NCBI GenBank assembly: GCA_010909725.1
Contig: JAACMV010000021.1
Span: 972,243 to 1,036,242, forward strand
DNA length: 64,000 nt
Reading direction: 5' to 3'
From: Picochlorum sp. 'celeri'
Lineage: Eukaryota; Chlorophyta; Trebouxiophyceae
The notes under the pieces are model-generated. The model was not told where the DNA came from and did no database searches. It was given only the letters and a program-made list of their open reading frames with translations. A program made the translations under genes and the position numbers. Positions 32,066 through 45,900 of the stretch are shown here, in pieces; positions within the stretch are counted from its first letter, which is position 1; each line of letters begins with the position of its first letter.

Positions 32066-32752
32066 CTAGGTAACGATTCGAACCAATACTACTTCAAATA
32101 TAAGTGGCTCGCTCTTATGATTCTCGAGCTGCCTTTTGGTTCCAAAAGTTGGCATCTGTGGCTCCACATCGCTTGCCTGCCCTGACAAGTAGCCAGCGCT
32201 GGGTGGAACAAGAATTCTACGTTTGCCGCCTGGCCTCATCCCTGAGAGGCCTTCCACGAGCCCTGGCAGCAAACTGCCATTGTTTAGTTTCCATCGGACC
32301 GGACCAGTCGGAATGTCTCGAGGCTGAAAGCTGACACCTTCCACAGTGGAGTAAATAAAGTACCCATTAGCTCGCCTTAAAACATAGTCGACCAGGACGT
32401 CGTCCCCATTGCGGGCTTCCGCGTAATTGGCTGGACCATCAATTAGATCTTGTACCAATGCTCCAGATGCTGTCTTGCGGAATTTTGGAGCCGAAGGATC
32501 GATTGGGGCGGATAGTCCTGGACTCGACCAGTCGCCTGAATCCCTGGCTCCCAAAGCCTCTCCACAGCCAAGCAGAGAGCCGGAAATCAGAGTCATACAC
32601 ATTAAATCCCTCCTTTTAATACATAAATTTCTATCAATCGTAGCATCGCCCACTCCCGGTCGCACTTGAGCACATCTGTGCACAGACCGTCTCGTGGCGC
32701 AGCGTTCCGAAACTTTACGGGGCTGTTGCCCCCTAGAAAAGCATCCTTTCAT
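32066..32752 (-). CDS. FKBP-type peptidyl-prolyl isomerase, thylakoid lumen type
   Basis: Single exon, 228 residues. The N-terminus is bipartite: an Arg/Ser-rich, acid-poor stretch (1-40), then KRRDLMCMTLISGSLLGCGE with a twin-arginine followed by a hydrophobic segment and an ALGA cleavage site at 66-69, as in Tat-imported lumenal proteins. The isomerase domain follows (about 95-228: GDDVLVDYVLR, GVSFQPRD, LLPGLVEGLSGMRPGGKRRILVPP, LIFEVVLVRI). Several aromatic active-site residues of FKBP12 look replaced, as in other lumenal FKBPs, so activity may be weak. Divergent from the PKS gene. Confidence 0.83.
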   Translation of the reverse strand: MKGCFSRGQQPRKVSERCATRRSVHRCAQVRPGVGDATIDRNLCIKRRDLMCMTLISGSLLGCGEALGARDSGDWSSPGLSAPIDPSAPKFRKTASGALVQDLIDGPANYAEARNGDDVLVDYVLRRANGYFIYSTVEGVSFQPRDIPTGPVRWKLNNGSLLPGLVEGLSGMRPGGKRRILVPPSAGYLSGQASDVEPQMPTFGTKRQLENHKSEPLIFEVVLVRIVT

Positions 32753-33154
32753 TCCTCAACCCGAAAGATAATCCATTCAGACTGCAATGGTAGTAACGGA
32801 TGACGAAACGCTTATCGGACAGTGTGGGCCACACCTCTGGGCATGTACTGCGCCATTTCCATGACAGGTCAACCCTTTGTAAGGGTTGACTTTTTCTCAG
32901 GGATGGTCATCATCGCCCGATCATCGGGATTACCAAGACATCTATATCATGATACACTTGAATATTGTAGAAAGAGTTAAAGATATAGAGAGAGGGAGTG
33001 TGTGAATAGGTGGGACGTCTCCAGGTCCTTTGCCTGTACAGTTGACCACTGAAGGGCCCTTTCACGGAAGGGTATCCCTCAACATATGTGCGGATAGATA
33101 TATATGAGAAAGATATTATACATATTTGGTTTGGTTTGAGAATCGCATTGCGTG
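32753..33154. promoter_or_regulatory. Divergent promoter region, FKBP / PKS
   Basis: 402 bp upstream of the giant PKS gene. It contains a perfect hairpin (32868-32890) and a plus-strand TATA-like block (GATATATATGA, about 33097-33107) some 50-60 bp before the PKS ATG. No protein-like frame. Confidence 0.45.
32868..32890. repeat. Perfect 10-bp inverted repeat, 3-nt loop
   Basis: GTCAACCCTT, loop TGT, AAGGGTTGAC, followed directly by TTTTT. It lies between the divergent FKBP and PKS starts, about 265 bp upstream of the PKS ATG. It could be a dimeric factor site or a small hairpin. Confidence 0.7.
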
Positions 33155-33950
33155 ATGGAAACCTCGGAAGGTAGCATGAGCAGGACTTTCCTGTGTCGTG
33201 TGTGCTCCAAGCCATTGCAAGAGGAGGTCGATCTACTAGTGAAAACGGTACAGTCCAGGTACGTTCCATGATTTTTCATGGTATATGTTGCCAAAAATAT
33301 GGATATGGAATACTTCAAAGCACAATGCGCAGGGCCATGACGGAGGAGCTTGTCGTTTTGCATCACAGTGAGAGCCAGATGCTTTTACTGATCGACATGC
33401 TCAGGGGCGTTTTGAAGGAGACTAAAGTCTCTGGAATATTGATTGATTCTCATGGCGTAGAAGATCTCATGATTGCTCTTCGTGATGAAGAAAGAGGGGG
33501 AGGGAGGATCCTCAAAGACCTGTTGGATACAAAGCCCCTGATGGTTGATGACCAGGTACGTGTACAACTGAAGGGTTCCCTGATCACTGCGATTGATATT
33601 TCTATAATATTCACTCAAACTCGCATACGCAGGCATGTACTTGTGAATTCGACCCAAGCATTGTCCAGGGAAGTGGGTATTGTAGCATGACCAAGTCTGA
33701 AATTGAAGATATTGTTGTTGGAAGTACTCGAGAATATTTGGTAGAGAATGGGTATCAATTACCTCAACACAAAATGAGAGATATCAGCTTTTTTAAAATT
33801 GGCCTAGACAGTCTTGATCTAATGATGCTCGCAGAAAGGATCTCGGAAAGGATCAAGGTGGAGATGGAGCTCACAGCTCTGATAGATTACCCTACAGTTG
33901 ACGCATTGTGCACATATATCAACAATCTTTGTGACCCTGATGCCTCGAAT
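33155..33950 (+). other. PKS N-terminal region and loading ACP
   Basis: Exons 1-3. The first ~127 residues match nothing I know; they hold a CxxC pair (FLCRVCSKPL) and a later CTCEF, perhaps a small metal site, and a helical part (QMLLLIDMLRGVLKE). A carrier protein follows (about 33687-33930) with the phosphopantetheine site GLDSLDLMM and the typical end DYPTVDALC. No acyl-CoA ligase or acyltransferase precedes it, so the starter must come from another enzyme. Confidence 0.7.
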
Positions 33951-36900
33951 GCTACTCGTGAAAGTATGTGTTATACCTGATCGCATTTGGTCCGATTCAT
34001 CCAATTTATGTGTATACATGCTTTGCAGGATCACTGCTTCCTCACATTCCCAGTCATGTTGTCCTTGGGGTCACAGGCATCAATTCAAACCTCCCGACGC
34101 GTTGTGAAGGACACATAAGCAGCTTTTCCGAGGATGGTATCACTCAAATTCCCATGAAGAGATGGGATATGGACCGCCATGGCTATACTGAAAGCCCCAC
34201 TGCGAATGCACAGGTTTTGACAGTTCGCTTTGGAGCCTTTTTGGAGAATATAGAATACTTTGATCCTACCATATGGGATATTCCTGTGATTGAGTGTGAA
34301 TATATGGACCCACAACAGCGCCTTTTGCTTGAAGCAGTCTCAGGATTGGCATTCGCTCTGGGAGCGGCTGTGGTCAAGTGTGGTATTTTCGTGGGAGCTT
34401 CGACCTGCGATTATCAATCCCTAATCTCGAAGCGGACTGAAGCATATAAGACGACTACTTCTTTTTGTGTGACTGCTACGGGGCTAGGGGTCATCCCTGG
34501 CAGGATAGCGTTCCATTTGGGCATGCAAGGACCTGCTATTGCCACAGACACTGCATGCAGTTCCAGCTTGGTTTCACTGAGTATTGCTCACCAAATGACC
34601 CAGCAAGAGGTCATTAAGTCTTCTTTCTCATGCGGATCTAGCCTTCTGATTGATCAGGGGCAATTTCAGGCGTTTGAGTCGGCAAACATGTTGGCAAAAG
34701 ATGGTAGGAGCAAGGCCCTTGATGCCTCTGCTGACGGTTTTGCGCGAGGGGAAGCCATCGTGGCTCTGCGGTTGGATGAAATTTCTGAAGACAGTCGTGA
34801 TGTTTTATGCGTCCTGCAAAGTATATATGTGAACCAGGATGGAAAGAGTAGCCGTTTGACAGCGCCGAATGGGCCTGCACAGACAGCGCTCATAACAGAG
34901 ACATTGAGGCGTTCCGCCTGCGAGCCCTCTGATGTGGCCAAGCTCATGCTGCATGGGACAGGTACCCCATTAGGAGATCCTATAGAGCTTGGAGCTTTAC
35001 TTAAATCATATCAGAGCTCAAACCAGGATACATGTGACAGCCAACGGAATTTGTGCGCCGTCAAAACATCGGTTGGGCACAGTGAAGCAGCAGCTGGCAT
35101 TGTTTCCTTGTCTGGGGCCATTGCCATGAAGTCAATGCAGATTGTTCCTGTTCTTCACTTGCGTCATTTGAATGAGCACTTGGAGCGGCTCGTGGAATCC
35201 TGTAGAGACAAAGGGTCCTGTCTGGGCATTAAGAGATGTTCTGCACCCAGCAATGGAGATAGGACTGACAGAGATTTCATTGGAGTCTCGAGTTTTGCTT
35301 CCCAAGGTACAAACTGCCATGCTATTTTGTCCCTCTGCCATCACCAATCGGTGCAAACACAGTCGGAATCAGTAACGAGAGACTTGTGGAGGAAGAAATG
35401 TATGTGGATTTTTGCTCTGCCAGAGACTCGAATAAAACTCGTTTGTTCCAGGGACACCTGCATTTTGTTTGAAGTGCCTGTTCATTTTCCCTCGCCTGAC
35501 AGCTTGCAAGAGTGCTTCTTAGAGGTATGTGATGTGCTGTCTCTTGCTTTCCAGAGATTCTGAAGAAAAAAATTAAATGTATAGTCGATGCATGTGTGTT
35601 GTTCAGGTGGCTTTGGACGCCGTGTCAGTCCTCCGAAGTGACAAGCAACTAAAGGAAGGCGGCCACGGACTTCAGGGCATAGTTTACAGGAAATTCGTCA
35701 AAGAGAAATTGAGCTTTTATATTATGAAGGTCCAAGTAGAAGTTGACGTAGTGGCGGCGTCTGTGGACGGCCTACGATGTTTCTTTGCAGAGGCTCATGC
35801 CTGCTCTCTACTTGATCTTTCGCAATGTACACCTTGCACCATTTGCCCACTGATGCCCACTGATGCTGTGAAGCCGGTTGCATCTCCTCCCATCTTTGCC
35901 AACAAAAAGCCGCCAACTGATTTTTGTCACACCCACGCGTTGGCACTACTAAATTGGATCCAGCTTGCTGATGATGGCACATTTGGTCGAAGCCCTCCGA
36001 GGCTACAATCACTTGCACTTTACACCTCTTGCGAGAGTTCTGGCAGGGATGCTTATCAAATCATAAATGAAGAGATTTGTTTATCTGCAAAAAGAACATT
36101 AAATGGATATTGTATGGGTTTCAAAAGAGATGTGCCCACCAATGCTGAAATTTATTATACCAGCAATGTCCTTGTGGATGAATGTGAAGGCGGGAGACAC
36201 GAGACAGTTCCCGAGAAATACTACCCTCTAAGCCTCCATAATGCGAATTATTTCGTGCCGCTGTCTATTTATGAGTGCCGGGACAGTTTCTTGGTCAGTC
36301 TTGGCTTTCTGCAGCAGTCCATGTCCTATGAAAAGTCCACTGGGAGAATAGGAAATCCACTGATATGCGCGAATGACTTCTCACTGGTTTGGACCCGGCA
36401 AGATACTACACTTGCCAAATTCTGCTATGCTGTCAGTCGTTCTTTTGAAAGAGAGACTTTCAATGGAAAGTTTGCTTTTGCGGGGAGCAAGGGGAGGACA
36501 AGAGGTGTTGATAATGAAATCTCTCTCAGGAGCACTCAGCCTGAAGAGGACAATAATGCTAGGCATTCACGCTCTAACAGAAAACTAGTTCATTGCATCT
36601 CACAGATGGATCATCATTATGGATATTTGATGCATCAAAGAAAGACGATGCCCTCTCCTTGGATGCTTTCTGGCGGCACCGGTGGGTTGGGCTGGCTTCT
36701 AGCAACATTATGTGCTGTGGACCACTCCCATGTCGTCTGCATGAGTAAAAGTGGTGTTCTAAAACAAGCAAGAATATCGGATATTGATTCGATCAGAAGT
36801 GATTCGGCAATTTCCATCGAGAGGTTCGTGAATGTGAAGAGCTGAGTGAAATTGATTTTTTTGCTGTCGTTTCCTGAAGATGCATCGTGCTGTGAATGCA

Positions 36901-39900
36901 GGGGGGAAGTGAGTTCCAACGAGGACATTGGTCAGATTGTCAACGATGCCACCTATAAGATGAGGACTTGTCGCTTCGTTCATGCAGGAGGAATCTTGCA
37001 TGACTCGAGCCATAGAAATGTGTCCCTCGAAACATTTCGGAAAATGTTTGCCCCAAAGGTGTCCGGGATCCATTGCATAACAAAGAGCTTGTTGATACAT
37101 TCCAATCTCCAAAATCTGATAGCCTTCAGCTCTATCGCTGCATTGCTACACCCTTCTGGCAGTTCAATATATGGAGGTATCAATACAATAATGGATACCC
37201 TAACATCGCGGTTGCCCGCGACAGGTATGCCCGCTGTTTCTATCCAGTGGGGTCCCTGGAGCTCGGTAGGCATGGTTGCAAAATCGTCCAAAGTCAGCAG
37301 CGCAATGAAAGCATTCGGAATTTCAATGCTGTCGACAGAACAAGGACTATGGGCATTTTCTACTTTACTGTCAATGAAGTCGAGTCCTTCACTGATCGCA
37401 GTTGTGCCCTTCGATGAAAGGCAGTCAAGTTGTGGTGCTACGCTGCAAGAGGTGATTCTCAGCAGAGCCTCCTCCAGGAGGCACCATCAGATGAGTGGAC
37501 CCCAGATCAGCAATGCTGATGCCAACTCCCTTGCGCCCAGAGTCCAATCGCTATTGTCCGCGATAATTGGTAACAGAATAGACAGCCAAATGGAATCTCT
37601 CATTAAGTACGGCGCAGATTCTCTCTGTGCCATCGAGATTCAGCAACAGCTGTCTGAAGAATTCCGCATAGACCTGCCCCCCTCATTCCTATACGACTTT
37701 CCCACAGTTCACTCTATGAGTACGGCAATCCAGGCAATGTTATCAGACAAAGAAGCTTATTGCTTGACAGCAGAGTTGAAAAGTGACTTAGACGGGCAGA
37801 AACATCAAGGTCCTCTTGGCATCAAAGAACTTGCCTCTCGTGAGCCTGATGGACTTTCGGGAGCCCGCTTTGATGTTGAATGCACAAAAAGTGCAAACTT
37901 CTTTCGATGGGATGTAGATGAACTTGCAGACAATGTTCCAGAAGCGAGGTTTGGAAAATTCCTGTCACATATTGACATATTTGATTCGGGGGTTTTTGGA
38001 ATATCGACTTTGGAAGCAAACCTTATGGACCCACAGCAGAGAATTCTTCTCGAGGTGCGTTGATCATAGTATCCAGCAATGTACATATATTTTGTTGAAT
38101 TAAACTATACACACACGCCTCCAGGATTCCTTAGCGCTGCGCTGTAGTTGTACCGAGGCACAAGATCAGGCAGTTGGAGTTGTCGTCGGTCTGTCGTTCT
38201 GGGACTACTCAAATCTGTCTGAAAGGCATACTCAGTCTCTTGGAGATGCTCTGAAACTGACAGGAAGAAATTTCAGCGTATCCTCAGGCAGGATAAGTTT
38301 CGTTCACGGTTACTCCGGTCCTTCCATGGCAGTTGATACGGCTTGCTCATCGAGCATTGTAGCAGTCAGCATTGCCTCACACCTGTTAACGAGGGAGCCA
38401 TTACGGTCCGTGATCGTTGGTTCGGCTCTTATTTCACTTTCTATTGACGTTATGAGATTTCTCGCTTCGGCGTCCATGATTTCTGCTGACGGGAGATGCC
38501 GAACCCTTGATGAGGGAGCTGCTGGATACGGCAGAGGAGAAGCCAGCGTGTGCATGCTCATTACGCGCTCTCCAGATGGTCCAACTGCCATTTGTGCAGT
38601 GACTGTAAATCAGGATGGGCACTCTGCTTCGCTGACTGCGCCCCATGGGCCTTCCCAAATTCAAGTCATTCGGCAAGCGTGTGCAAATGCTGAAATGTCC
38701 CCGGTAGATGTGGAGGTGCATGAACTCCACGGCACAGGCACCCCGTTAGGGGATCCTATAGAGCTTCTCGGTGTTTCTAAAGCTCAGGAAGAAGCATCAA
38801 ATGGTATGGCATCGTTGTTGTCCATCTCTACTTCCAAGACAGCCCATGGACACTCGGAACCAGCAGCAGGGTGCATAGGAATTCATTGGATTCTGAGGCA
38901 GCTTGAAAAGAAGATTATGGCCCCAAACATCCATTTAATAGAGGTTAGTAAGCATATAGCATCTGCGCTCCTTGCAAGTAAGAGGCCCATGTATCCTGCG
39001 AGGGAATGCCGCCCTATCGGATTACAGGAACAAAGAGCCTTCGCTTCTTTGAGCTCGTTCGCATTTCAAGGGACAAATGCACACGCAATCTTACAGTACG
39101 ATACTTCGAGGGATACCCAGTTTCGGGTAGATGCATTGAGATGTATGGCAGCGTATCACGGACATGTCTCTTGGTACTGTTCAACCGTACATGCTCTGAT
39201 GCACCCAATCAGCCCTACCTTCCCAGACCAAGACATCTCTTGGAGCGTTGGGTACAAGCAGAACTTTATTGCTCGGATGAAAGATCATAAAGTATTTTCA
39301 GCGAGCCTATTACCAGGAATGTGCGTTTTCGCAATCATGTCTGATGCGGCACAGTTGTGCCTTGCTGGAAGGGCTGATTACCAACACCTTCTCAGGAGTG
39401 CAAATATTGGGACGCCTGTGCATCTTGACGACGCACATAGCCTTGTGGCAAAAGTGTCACTTTCTACAGGCAAGGCCACGTTATCTGTGGATAACGGAAA
39501 CTGCAGCAGGCCCAACGCAATGTGTGGGATATGGTGTCTTTCTAGCCAGGGGCAAGGGCCCGTCAGCAAGGACCCACGCCCACTGGTGCTGAACACTCAT
39601 GCGAAACCACATACCAGTGCGCCTTCGATTGGCTTTCTTGCGCATGCTGTCGATCAAAAGGTCGAGATGGCAAATGTGCCTTCTCCTGAATTGCTTGATG
39701 GCTCAACTCATCTTGCCGCCTTCTCTGAAACTCTGAAAGGGAGGGCTGTCTCTGTACCCGTCTCGTCTGAATGCTTGAGCATCGCATTTACTAGCCTCCA
39801 TACTTCTAAAATAGTCCGATTTCAGGGCTTTGCAGTTTGCGATGATGCACGTGCAAATGAGAGGCTGAGAGACTACTTTGTCCATCTGCCAGGGACAAAA

Positions 39901-42900
39901 TACACGTATATCAAGTCGCTGTACTCGGCATCGATCAAACGAGAGAGATCTTTGGAGGCTAACTTTTATTTTTTAAATGTAGATCATATCAATAATACTA
40001 GAAAAGCTCGTGAACTGTCTGATATCAGGCACCGCCAACGAGCAGTACACAAGTTGCTAACATTGCAGGGGAGCATCACTTTTTCCTCTGCTAGGAGCCA
40101 TAAAAATCCTCTTTTGGAGTACTCGACGCTAATAGAATTTGTACGTACCCAGCATGGGAGATCATTCAGTTATCTGGCGCCCAAACTGTTGGGCGTGAGT
40201 TCGAGCTCAAGAAATAGCGGACAGCTTCAAGCGGCGAACACAGAAATAGGTTGTAAAGCAGACATCATAGAGCTCGATACCAGCGCCTGTAGACTGCACA
40301 CTGTCGACTCCTGGAAAGAGGTATCGATTCCCTATAGTCCGAATGAAAATACGTTCGGGCCATCGAAAAACTACAGGAGCCTGGCAGCGGGTATGGCTGC
40401 GGTTTCAGGGGGAACTGACGGCATAGGCCTCCTCCTGGGACAGTGGCTCGCATCAGGCGAGGTCGAAACGCAATCATCCATCGCACTAGTTGGACGAACC
40501 CCATTTCTCCCCACCTCGTTTCCTAAATCCTTTTCGCGCAACATTCCGGTGACGATAACGCAGCACGACTGCGCAACTGAGACGGGGACCCTTGGCATGG
40601 AAAAACTGTGCAGGGCTTGCACTGTTGGCTTTCGTGCAAACATGTTTCATGGAGCTGGCGTCATCCTGGATCAAACAATTACTTCCACGACTTTTGGATC
40701 TTCATTAAAAGTCTTTGCACCAAAATATTGGGGCATCAAACGGACAGCAGCACGCGCAGTGTCCTGTTTGGCTGTAGGAAGCATCGTCTCTTTGTCTTCC
40801 ATGTCAATCACGATAGGAAATCCAGGACAGACTAATTACATCGCTGCAAATTCAGCAATGGAAACTGTTTCACAGGATATTGCATACACAGGCATAGATT
40901 CTCGAATCATTCGATATGGCCCGTGGAAAAGTGTAGGCATGCTTGCAAAAAAGGAGAGTATCCTAAAGAGCTTGAGCAAACTTGGATTACTACCTCTCTC
41001 TCCTTCGCAAGGTTTGGCTGCGACAGAGACATTTATCCGATCTTCGCATTTATTTTCTACACTAGCTCATATTAAGTGGGAGACAAGCAATCGTGGTGAT
41101 CCATTCGACAATGAAAGGTGCAACTTGGATTCTGAGGGCTGCCAGCATTCTGAAACCATCGATCAGTTGTCAGATACTCGGGATTCGTACGATCATGTTC
41201 GATCAATCATTGTTGACATTCTCGCGGATGTTTTGGACGAGGTACCCTCCACTGATGATGATCCTTTCTTTGAGGTACGTAACTTGCTTGTATTTCACCA
41301 GACAAATGATATGAGGAGACATGCACCTTGTCCTGCAGATTGGTATTGATTCAATATCATCGATAGAAATTCATAGAAGATTGAATAAGAAGCTACAGAA
41401 AGATTTACCACCCACCATCCTATTCGATTATCCAACGGTGTCAAGGCTCGCAAACGCTCTCTGTGGGCATCTGGAGATCCGTGTATCACATGTCCTTCAT
41501 GTGGATAATGGGGAAGAGAAGGACCGCAAGGTATCCATTTGCGGCACATCTCAAATCCTTCCAAAGATAGGCCTGAGCTTGATTGAGGAATTTGTTAATT
41601 TGGTGCCTTCATCCACGGATCTTCATAGTGTGCTCCCAAAGGACAGGTGGGATTTTGAGCGACACTTTTCACTGTCAACGGGTGGCACGACAGCGTACAC
41701 GGGTATTGGTGCATTCGTCCCCAATATATGGGCATTTGACCAGGACTTTTATGGATTAAAAGCTAATGAAGCCAGACAAACAGATCCTCAACTGAGATCT
41801 CTGCTGCATACTACAGCAAATGCTATTCACTATTCTAGAAAAACGGATCGCCTCCGAGATACAACTTATGGAGTCTTTGTTGGGTGCATGTTCTACGACT
41901 ATTTGAGGATTATCCAAGGTGCTGCCTCGGGAATCGATGCAGCAGCTATCATTGGTAACGGGGCGCCCTACTTGTGTGGGAGGATTGCCTATACATTCGA
42001 CATGCAAGGCCCTTGTGCAGGCATCGATACGGCCTGTTCAAGCAGCCTGGTCGCTGTCGACAGCGCGTATCACGCAATATTGAACAGGCAAGTACGCCAT
42101 TCTGTGGCTTGCGGAACAAATGTTATCATCTGTCCAGGCACAACAGCGATGGTCTGTCAACTCGGAGCCCTGTCCAGATATGGACGATGCCTGAGCCTCG
42201 ATGCAACTGCAGATGGATATGGGCGCGGAGAGGGGATAGTGTCTCTTAACTTGTCGGCAGACCATAATGAGAACACTCTGGCTTCCATCAGAGCAACTGC
42301 AGTCAACCAAGATGGGAGGAGTATTTCAATGACTGCCCCAAACGGACCAAGCCAAGAGGCTCTTCTCCGCTCATGCTTATCCAAAGGGGGGCTCGCGAGT
42401 GATGACCTTGATCAGGTCGTAATTCACGGAACTGGCACCTTGTTGGGAGATCCAATTGAGTCTCAGGCACTGCATAATCTTTTGCAGGGACCAAGTGTCT
42501 CCCCGACCCACATAGCAGCTGTCAAGGCGCTTCTGGGGCATTGCGAAGGTGCTGCAGGGACAGTTGGTGTTCTTCTTTCTGTGTATACTGCATGCAGAAA
42601 GTCAACCGCATCAATTCAAACGCTGCGCTCGATGAACCCGCTAGTTCAGAACACCCTGAAGAGTGGGAAACTTGTACCAAGTCGCGAGCACGCGCCAGAA
42701 CGTGCGACAATAGCCGGCGAGACCGTCTCTGGAAGCAGCTCATTTGGGATGAGTGGTACGAATGCGCATGCAATACTTTCAGGCACGCAGGTCTTTACGC
42801 CGGGTCGGCAACACGAGACGCTGTTAAAGGATCGCATGTATTCTTTTAGACTTTTTGTTTCGGAGTCCCTCGAGTTCCTCGGACATGAGGTGCAACATGC

Positions 42901-45900
42901 ATTGGATCTGTTTGAGTACAACGCATCAAGCTCTACTGTGCAAGTCATGATGAATCATCAGATCACAGGTAAAACACTGCTTTTGTACCACCGCTCGATG
43001 GTATTTTTCTTTCCATTCCGCTCAATATTTAGTTGCAAAACATTTTGGTTGTGCAGGCCGTAGTATAATCCCAGCATCTTTACAGATATATATTTGCTTT
43101 CAAACTTTGCTGCAGACAACGACCACAAAATGCGAGTGGGGTATGAATACTTTTATCTTCTATAGGCCTTGTCTGATGAGCAATAATCTTCGATTGCTCG
43201 TACGTCACGATTTTGCTGAGGGCTCTCTTGCGATTCTGGACCGTGCAACCAGTGGTTTGGAATTCTCGTCGTCCCGGGTAGAATCTTTGTGCTGCCGCAC
43301 GGGATGGACATCCGGGGCATCCCGCTCGAGCCTCCAAAGCCACGTGATGCAAAACTTTTTCTCTGCAAAAATTACGGAGAAATGTTTTGCGCTGATCTCG
43401 GCGGGTGGGCGGCACGTTGCTCCCATTCTTGATGCCTCGTTCCACCTAGGCGCAATTCATCAGACTGATTGCAGAATACCAGTATCATGCGGATCAATCC
43501 ATTTCGGTGCCGATCCATCATTCAATATGACTAAAAGTAACTTTTTTTCGAGTGCTGAAAGCTCAAAAGAGTACCGAGACCAGAGCATGTACCATGGCCT
43601 TGGAAGGAGGGAGCATTTCAAATCCAGGCAAATGAAAGTAAAACGCACACAGGGTGATCTGATGCGCCAAGAATCTATCTGGCAATCCACTCCTGGTTTC
43701 AAAGTTTTGCAACCAGGAGCCAGAATAAAGCAGACAATCGCGCCATTCTATCAGGCGAGCGATCCCGAACCACTTCGATTGGTTTCAACAAGTTTGGAGA
43801 TGCTGTATGGAGGCATCGCAACAAAGGATGATGATTCCGTCTTTCTCTCCTATCAATATCCCTCCAATGATAGACAGTTTATAAATCAATATCCACTGGG
43901 AGCTTGCTTACAACGAGTTTACAATTCCGAAGCTAACCAAGGGCTGGTGCAGCCCTTGAGTGGAGAGATGACCTCAAGACAATTCGTGCCGTTTGACAAT
44001 GTCCCTGTCCAGTCATCGCTGCAATACCCCATACCAAATCAGACTGCTAAGACTCCCGGGATACAAGGCGGAACCATTTTATCCTCATTAGGAGGTATTG
44101 GCATTCTTCTAGCTCAATATTTTGCCACAATGGGCTCTGACATTCGTTCTTGCTCCCGACACGGCGTGACTGAATCGTTACCATTGAGCAAAGGAATAGA
44201 AATCACTAAAGCAGATGTATCGCATGCTGAGGATGTCCAGTTTCTGCTGTGCGATGCCACGCTCGGGTATGGGATCATGCACACCTCAGGATGTCTGCGT
44301 GATGGATTGATTCGCAGTATGGACTTGGAGGGCCTCCGGGCGACTTTGGCCGCAAAAAGGAACTCATTCGATCTCATCAACCATTATTCACATGGTTCCC
44401 CCCGGATGTACGTGTGCGCCTTTTCTAGCATTGCCAGTTCTTTTGGGTCCATCGGTCAAGCCGCCTACGCAGCTGCAAACCAGGCCTTGGACGCGGCGGT
44501 ATGCCAGTGCTCTGACAGCGGTTTGCCATCTCACAGTATTCAGTGGGGTTTGTGGGATGGCATTGGCATGGCGAGAGGGCTTCATACAGCCGCGTTGAAA
44601 CGCCTGTCCTCAATTGGAGTCTCAAGCATCACTCCTGTCGAGGGCTTGGAGCGGCTCGAAGCGTTACTCAGTCTCCAAAAGAGGCACCATATACCCATCG
44701 CGATGATTTGCAAGATTCACACCGATCTACTTGAGAAATATCTGGCGTCGCAGCCCCAATTAAGGCATCTACTGAGAGGCATCAAATCCCATCAAGACTT
44801 TGGTGGCCGGGAGATCTCGAGACCGAATGAGGTTGACAGGGTAAATCAGTACCCGGAGTACAACATTCCTCGGAAACTTAAGCTATTACTGTCCCAACAC
44901 GTTGACACCGAAGAGGATGACTTGGACTTGAGTGCTCCGGTTCTTCAATTGGGCTTTGATTCTGTCTCTTCTGTGGAGCTCTTGCAATCCCTGGAAAAAC
45001 AATTCCATGTGCATTTTCCTGCTACCTTTATGTATGACTATGTTTACTTCGACGATATGGTGGCCTATATCAAAGAAAAATTAGAAATAGATGGGCTCGA
45101 GGAGCACACAGCAGTCAGAATCACTCCAGTTGGACAACTCACCAAAAGGATCCAAATAGTGTGTACAGCCTCACTATTTGCAGGCGCCGATGATCTTCAA
45201 GGGGAGAGACTATCATTTGGACACGACTGTGCTGGTCCCACGCTGCGAAACTCGCCGGATGTACACTCTGAAGTTTTTGCATCGACTCTATCCAAGAGAG
45301 ACATCTTTGCGTTTGACAGCGATCTTTTCAAACTGCCGAAGACGACAGTAGTAGGTCTTGATCCGAATATACGCTGGATGCTAACGTTGACGAAAGAATT
45401 GTTTGGACGAAAGGAGGCAGTGCAGCGCAATTGCGGAGTGTACTTGGGATGGATGTGGTCGCATGAAAATTTCCACCGCTTGCAGCGAGATGGATATGCT
45501 TCGCAATATCTGGCATCTTCAGTAACAGGAAACTCTGCGGCATTTGCAGTCGGTTATACCTCCTATCTGTTCGAATTAAATGGGCCCAGCATCCCGATTG
45601 ATACCGCCTGTTCAAGCAGTTTGGTGGCGTTGCACACTGCCAATCAGGGCATGCAATCATCTGACTGTGTTGATGCAGTCATTTTGGGAGTCAACAGTTT
45701 CTTGGAAGACCAGACATGGACTAAAATTGAAGCTCTCAAGGCGCTGAGTCCCGATGGCAGATGCAAGACTTTTGATGCAGCAGCAGATGGGTATGGTCGT
45801 GGAGAGGCCTTCACGTCCTTGCACCTGAGTTCCTCCGATCAAAATAGCACTGCTAATCTGGTCGTTGGAACAGCAATTAACACAGTGGGAATAAGATCAT

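Noticed and set aside
32066..32095. tRNA T-loop-like string GGTTCGAATC on the minus strand
   Set aside because: It lies in the last codons of the FKBP gene and no acceptor or anticodon stem can be drawn around it.
35577..38063. Separate PKS genes suggested by successive frames (for example 35577-36845 and 36846-38063)
   Set aside because: GT-AG introns of normal length join all frames in phase, and the junctions rebuild KS, DH, KR and ACP motifs, so these are exons of one gene.
43057..43115. Later acceptor at 43113-43115 for the intron after 42968
   Set aside because: The acceptor at 43054-43056 gives a normal 88-bp intron and restores the DH motif GRSIIPAS; the later one would delete it.
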